This document shows positions 15,091-18,006 of a stretch of 18,006 nucleotides of DNA, one piece after another. Source of the DNA: Sutterella sp. (GTDB lineage: Bacteria > Pseudomonadota > Gammaproteobacteria > Burkholderiales > Burkholderiaceae_F). The stretch spans positions 1 to 18,006 of the forward strand of contig JAHHRF010000035.1 of the NCBI GenBank assembly GCA_020025955.1, read 5' to 3'. The first letter of the stretch is position 1, and each line of letters starts with the position of its first letter. The notes under the pieces were generated by a model. The model was not told the origin of the DNA, searched no databases, and worked only from the letters and a program-made list of their open reading frames with translations. Position numbers and translations under genes: made by a program.

Positions 15091-15783
15091 TTAGTGGGTG
15101 GGTTCGTGCGGATCCAACATGGCTTTGGTGGTCACGGACACGACACGCCCTTCTTTAAGACGCACAATGGCGTTACCCAAACGCTCGGCTTCATCATGGC
15201 GATGCGTGATGTAGAGCACGGGCAGGGTTGTTAACGCCAGGGTCTTTTCAAAATAGGTAAGCAGTTCGTTACGACGGTCTTCGTCAAGACTCGACAAAGG
15301 CTCATCCAAAATCAAGGCTTTTTCAGCGGCTAAAAGGGCGCGCCCCAAAGCCACACGTTGGCTTTCGCCCCCGGAGAGCTCCTGCGGGGACACATCCAAC
15401 AAGTGTTCAATCCCTAAGGTTTCGATTAAGCGTTGGGGGTCCACAGGGGGCTTTCGTCCTGCGCGTTTCGGACCGAAAAAAAGGTTGTCACGTACCGACA
15501 AATGGGGAAAGAGTCGATGGTTTTGAAATAAAAAGCCAAGGCCACGCGCTTGTGGGGGTAGGTTGACCGGGGGCTTAACACCGTCCCCTAAGTGACAAAA
15601 AACAGTGTCCCCTAACTGAATCAAACCGGTCTCTGGGGTTAAGAGCCCGGAGACCAACGCCGCGAGCGTACTTTTTCCTGACCCTGACGGGCCTAAAAGG
15701 GCGGTTACCCCGGTGTCGGGCAGCGTCAAATCGACGTTAAGTGAAAAGCGTCCACGATTGAGTGTGGCTTGAAGAGTCAGCAT
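15091..15783 (-). CDS. modC: Molybdate ABC transporter ATPase lacking the usual C-terminal binding domain
   Basis: The 230-residue cytoplasmic subunit powers molybdate import. All ABC motifs are present: Walker A GPSGSGKST (31-39), Q-loop Gln87, signature LSGGESQRV (136-144), Walker B ALILDEP (156-162) and switch His194. E. coli ModC is about 350 residues because of a C-terminal TOBE/Mop domain that senses molybdate; here the chain stops soon after the ATPase core, so that domain is absent. The frame is open to 15963 but ATG 15783 gives the family-typical N-terminus and lies downstream of the predicted promoter and operator. ATG 15813 is possible and would add ten residues. Neither has a clear ribosome binding site. 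It is the first gene of the operon, unlike the common modABC order. Confidence 0.87.
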   Translation of the reverse strand: MLTLQATLNRGRFSLNVDLTLPDTGVTALLGPSGSGKSTLAALVSGLLTPETGLIQLGDTVFCHLGDGVKPPVNLPPQARGLGFLFQNHRLFPHLSVRDNLFFGPKRAGRKPPVDPQRLIETLGIEHLLDVSPQELSGGESQRVALGRALLAAEKALILDEPLSSLDEDRRNELLTYFEKTLALTTLPVLYITHRHDEAERLGNAIVRLKEGRVVSVTTKAMLDPHEPTH

Positions 15784-15813
15784 GAGTCGGTAAGAAGAGG
15801 GCTGCGCCCTCAT

Positions 15814-15840
15814 TTCGTTATTCGAACAATGAATAACGAA
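15814..15840. promoter_or_regulatory. ModE-like operator palindrome
   Basis: TTCGTTATTC, seven bases, then GAATAACGAA: a perfect ten-base inverted repeat. CGTTAT and ATAACG half-sites are those of the E. coli mod operator bound by the molybdate-responsive repressor ModE, here 11 rather than 12 bases apart. It touches the -10 element and covers the expected transcription start, the right place for repression when molybdate is plentiful. No modE gene is in this window. Confidence 0.75.
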
Positions 15841-15869
15841 GTATACCCGACTCGTTTTGGGCCTGTGAA
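15840..15869 (-). promoter_or_regulatory. Promoter of the mod operon
   Basis: On the minus strand TTCACA (15864-15869) and TATACT (15840-15845) are separated by 18 bases; each matches five of six consensus bases. Transcription would start near 15833, inside the ModE-like palindrome. Confidence 0.65.
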
Positions 15870-15986
15870 GGGAAAAGGCGAAAGGGAGGGGGTTTGATAA
15901 AGGGGAGGGGCTTTGAGCCCCGAGACATGGGTGCCTAGAGTTTGGACAAAAAGGGGGACACAAAATTCATGAGGGGAGAAAGAATA

Positions 15987-16020
15987 AAACCCTAAAGGGG
16001 ATCGCCCCCTCTAGGGTTTT
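15987..16020 (-). terminator. Terminator downstream of gpmI
   Basis: AAAACCCTA pairs with TAGGGTTTT with an inner GGGG/CCCC stem; on the minus strand it is followed by a T-rich tract (ATTCTTTCT). It separates gpmI from the mod operon. Confidence 0.75.
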
Positions 16021-16040
16021 AAAAGAACCTTTACGGTAAT

Positions 16041-16069
16041 CTCAATGGGGGCTTTGGTCCCCCGTTGAG
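16041..16069 (-). other. Strong hairpin just downstream of gpmI
   Basis: CTCAA-T-GGGGG and CCCCC-G-TTGAG form an 11-pair stem with one G-T wobble, about 20 bases after the gpmI stop. With no T-run after it, it is probably a message-stabilising hairpin placed before the true terminator. Confidence 0.5.
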
Positions 16070-16089
16070 AGGGGCGTTGAAGTGTTCTT

Positions 16090-17619
16090 TTACTTTAAGG
16101 TCACCAAAACGCGCCCCGTCATCGCCTCGGGGATGGGTAACCCCATCAAGGTTAAGACCGTGGGGGCGACGTCAGCGAGGACGCCCGAGGTGACCGTCTC
16201 AACGCGATCCGACACTACCAAAATCGGCACGGGATTTAAGGAGTGCGCCGTATTGGGGGAGCCATCGGCATTTTCGGCGTGATCGGCGTTCCCGTGGTCG
16301 GCAATCTGAATGACGTCGTAGCCTTGACGCTGCGCTTCGGCAATGACGCGACCGGCACAGTCGTCAATCACTTTGACCGCTTCAACGATGGCATCACGCT
16401 TACCCGTATGCCCCACCATGTCGCCGTTGGCGAAATTGAGGCAAATGAAGTCGTAGGTTTGCGCCTTTAAGGCATCCACTAACTTTTCCGTGACGGCGGG
16501 AGCACTCATCTCGGGCTGCAAGTCATAGGTGGCCACCTTGGGGCTCGGGACCAAAATGCGGTCTTCGCCCGTGTAGGGGGTTTCTTGCCCGCCATTTAAG
16601 AAGAACGTCACATGCGGGTACTTTTCCGTTTCCGCAATGCGAAGCTGTTTGAGACCGGCCTTCGCGACGACTTCCCCTAAGGTGTCTTGGACGTTTTCCT
16701 TGTCAAAGAGGACCTTCACATCGGTAAAGGTCGCATCGTACGGGGTCATAGAGTAGAAGTTGAGCGCCAACGGCGTGGTGTCGACCTCGGCAATCGCTTC
16801 GCGCGCCAACATCGTCGTTAATTCCTTGGCACGGTCGTTACGGAAATTCATGAAGATCACGGTGTCGTTCGCCTTCACGAGCGCCACAGGGGCGCCGTTT
16901 TCGGTCATCACGATGGGTTCCATGAATTCGTCCGTGGTGCCGGCGTCGTACTGCGTTTGCATGGCGATGCTTGCTACCGTGGCGGGGGTGCCCACGCCTT
17001 GGGTTAACAAGTCATAGGCGCGTTTGACGCGTTCCCAACGACGATCGCGGTCCATCGCCCAGTAGCGGCCAATGACGCTTGCAATGCGACCGGCACCTAA
17101 TTCCTTTAATTGGGCTTCAAGCGCTTTCACAAAGCCCACGCCACTCATCGGATCGGTATCACGCCCGTCCGTGAAGAGGTGCAACGCGATGTCCGTGACG
17201 CCGGCGTCTTTCGCCGCCTTAATCATGGCCACGAAGTGAGCGTCTAAGGCGTGCACGCCACCCGAACTAAAGAGCCCCATGAGGTGAAGCGTGGCGCCCG
17301 GCGCCTTGGCGGCGTCAAACGCGTTACGCACTTGGTCGTTTTCGCCCAAGGTGCCTTGCTCGCACGCACGGTTAATGCGCACCAAGTCTTGATAGACGAC
17401 GCGACCCGCCCCAATGTTGATGTGACCCACTTCAGAGTTGCCCATCTGCCCATTAGGGAGCCCCACGTGTTCGCCGTCGGTACGCAATTGCGCGTGCGGG
17501 AAGGTTTGAGTTAACTGGGTTAAATGCGGGGTCGGGGTGGTGCCAATGACATCAGCGCGGTCTTTGTGGCCGATGCCCCAGCCGTCCAAAATCATCAATA
17601 AAACTTTACGTGTCGACAT
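16090..17619 (-). CDS. gpmI: 2,3-bisphosphoglycerate-independent phosphoglycerate mutase
   Basis: The 509-residue cytosolic enzyme interconverts 3- and 2-phosphoglycerate in glycolysis and gluconeogenesis using two Mn2+ ions and a phosphoserine intermediate. Its length matches E. coli GpmI (514). It starts with MILDGWGIG, in which Asp12 is a metal ligand; GQMGNSEVGHINIGAGR (58-73) carries the nucleophile Ser62; TDGRDTDP, GRYWAMDRDRRWER and NFRNDRA supply substrate contacts; and IADHGNADHAEN near the C-terminus gives the remaining metal ligands of the alkaline-phosphatase fold. The frame extends to a TTG at 17649, but ATG 17619 places the conserved start directly at the N-terminus; the ribosome binding site is weak. 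It stands alone between two terminators. Confidence 0.96.
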   Translation of the reverse strand: MSTRKVLLMILDGWGIGHKDRADVIGTTPTPHLTQLTQTFPHAQLRTDGEHVGLPNGQMGNSEVGHINIGAGRVVYQDLVRINRACEQGTLGENDQVRNAFDAAKAPGATLHLMGLFSSGGVHALDAHFVAMIKAAKDAGVTDIALHLFTDGRDTDPMSGVGFVKALEAQLKELGAGRIASVIGRYWAMDRDRRWERVKRAYDLLTQGVGTPATVASIAMQTQYDAGTTDEFMEPIVMTENGAPVALVKANDTVIFMNFRNDRAKELTTMLAREAIAEVDTTPLALNFYSMTPYDATFTDVKVLFDKENVQDTLGEVVAKAGLKQLRIAETEKYPHVTFFLNGGQETPYTGEDRILVPSPKVATYDLQPEMSAPAVTEKLVDALKAQTYDFICLNFANGDMVGHTGKRDAIVEAVKVIDDCAGRVIAEAQRQGYDVIQIADHGNADHAENADGSPNTAHSLNPVPILVVSDRVETVTSGVLADVAPTVLTLMGLPIPEAMTGRVLVTLK

Positions 17620-17692
17620 GGTGCGAGGGTAGGAAAAAGGGTGAGTCAAATTAACGGGTTTCTAAGCGGTATTTTAACCAGAAGCTAAGCCC

Positions 17693-17735
17693 AAAAAAGG
17701 AAACGGCCTTCTTCTCTGGGAGAAAAAAGCCGTTA
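17693..17735 (-). terminator. Terminator of the right-edge transporter gene
   Basis: In minus-strand RNA, a 15-pair stem (AACGGC... with ...GCCGTT, two G-U pairs) closes on a CCA loop and is followed by a TCCTTTTTT tract. It separates the transporter gene from gpmI. Confidence 0.85.
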
Positions 17736-17746
17736 ACGTGAGCGTT

Positions 17747-18006
17747 TTAATCCGCGCCCTTTAAAAAGACGGGGAGGTTACGTAAGTAGAGGATAGCCAC
17801 GTAACCAATCACGAGGATCGCAATGGCCAACTCAAAATGCGCAATGAGACGAAGCTCATGGACGTATTTCGTGGCGCCCGGGAACGTGTTCGCCAGGTTC
17901 GCGGTTTTGTAGAGGGCCGTTGGGCTAATCGCAATCGGGAAGGTAAAGGCCGCGTAGCCCGGCGAAAACTTCAAGCGCAACAGTCGCCAGAAACTCGCGT
18001 AAATAA
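17747..18006 (-). CDS. TDT-family transporter, C-terminal part (runs off the right edge)
   Basis: Only about the last 86 residues are in the window; the reading frame stays open through the right edge, so the real start lies outside and a TTG at 17980 is not the start. Visible are a SFWRLLRLKFSPGYAAFTFP motif with the FTFP turn, then a segment with HELRLIAHFE and a final membrane helix (LAIAILVIGYVAILYLRNL). This pattern is what I recall of the TDT family (tellurite-resistance/dicarboxylate transporters, SLAC1/TehA fold), ten-helix inner-membrane anion carriers or channels. Substrate cannot be told from this piece. Confidence 0.7.
   Translation of the reverse strand, partial: IYASFWRLLRLKFSPGYAAFTFPIAISPTALYKTANLANTFPGATKYVHELRLIAHFELAIAILVIGYVAILYLRNLPVFLKGAD

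Noticed and set aside
15784..15963. 60-residue N-terminal extension of ModC
   Set aside because: It would span the promoter and ModE-like operator, and ModC proteins normally begin near the ATG at 15783.

Overview
The window looks like a chromosomal segment of a Gram-negative, host-associated bacterium with an outer membrane: it carries a periplasmic Cu/Zn superoxide dismutase, two proteins ending in a YadA-type outer-membrane anchor, and a periplasmic molybdate-binding protein. Protein style and the mix of genes (SstT, asparaginase, TDT transporter, YadA-like proteins) would suit a gut betaproteobacterium of the Sutterellaceae type, but that placement is an inference, not something the sequence proves. 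I see no tRNA, rRNA, CRISPR array, insertion sequence or phage gene.

Layout. (1) 1-1700: a short exported FPD-repeat protein of the '7(1) septoil knot' kind (minus), a 492-base spacer, then sodC (plus). (2) 1714-4800: a long RluA-type pseudouridine synthase (minus), divergent from sstT, a Na+/serine-threonine symporter (plus). (3) 4820-6470: an L-asparaginase (minus), divergent from a small secreted protein of unknown function (plus). (4) 6499-12367: an apparent two-gene surface-protein operon on the minus strand, first a 1683-residue autotransporter-like protein, then a 265-residue protein with only the stalk and anchor. (5) 12781-13419: an unrecognised six-helix membrane protein (plus), divergent from the surface operon. 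(6) 13505-15840: a molybdate ABC transporter operon on the minus strand in the order modC-modA-modB, preceded by a promoter overlapping a near-ideal ModE-like palindrome. (7) 16090-17619: gpmI, cofactor-independent phosphoglycerate mutase. (8) 17747 to the right edge: the C-terminal end of a TDT-family transporter.

Gene ends are well insulated. Each convergent pair shares a hairpin terminator with T-rich tracts on one or both sides, and most divergent pairs have recognisable promoter-like elements between them.

The part most worth following up is the surface operon. The large protein appears to join a beta-helical, pertactin-like passenger (normally found in monomeric type Va autotransporters) to a coiled coil and a YadA anchor (trimeric type Vc). 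Directly downstream lies a paralogue of only its C-terminal stalk and anchor. A simple hypothesis is that the short protein supplies passenger-free subunits, giving mixed trimers that carry one or two bulky passengers instead of three. Secondary points are the ModE-like operator with no modE gene in view, a ModC without its usual C-terminal molybdate-binding domain, two promoter regions with interleaved inverted repeats, and the predicted knotted protein.
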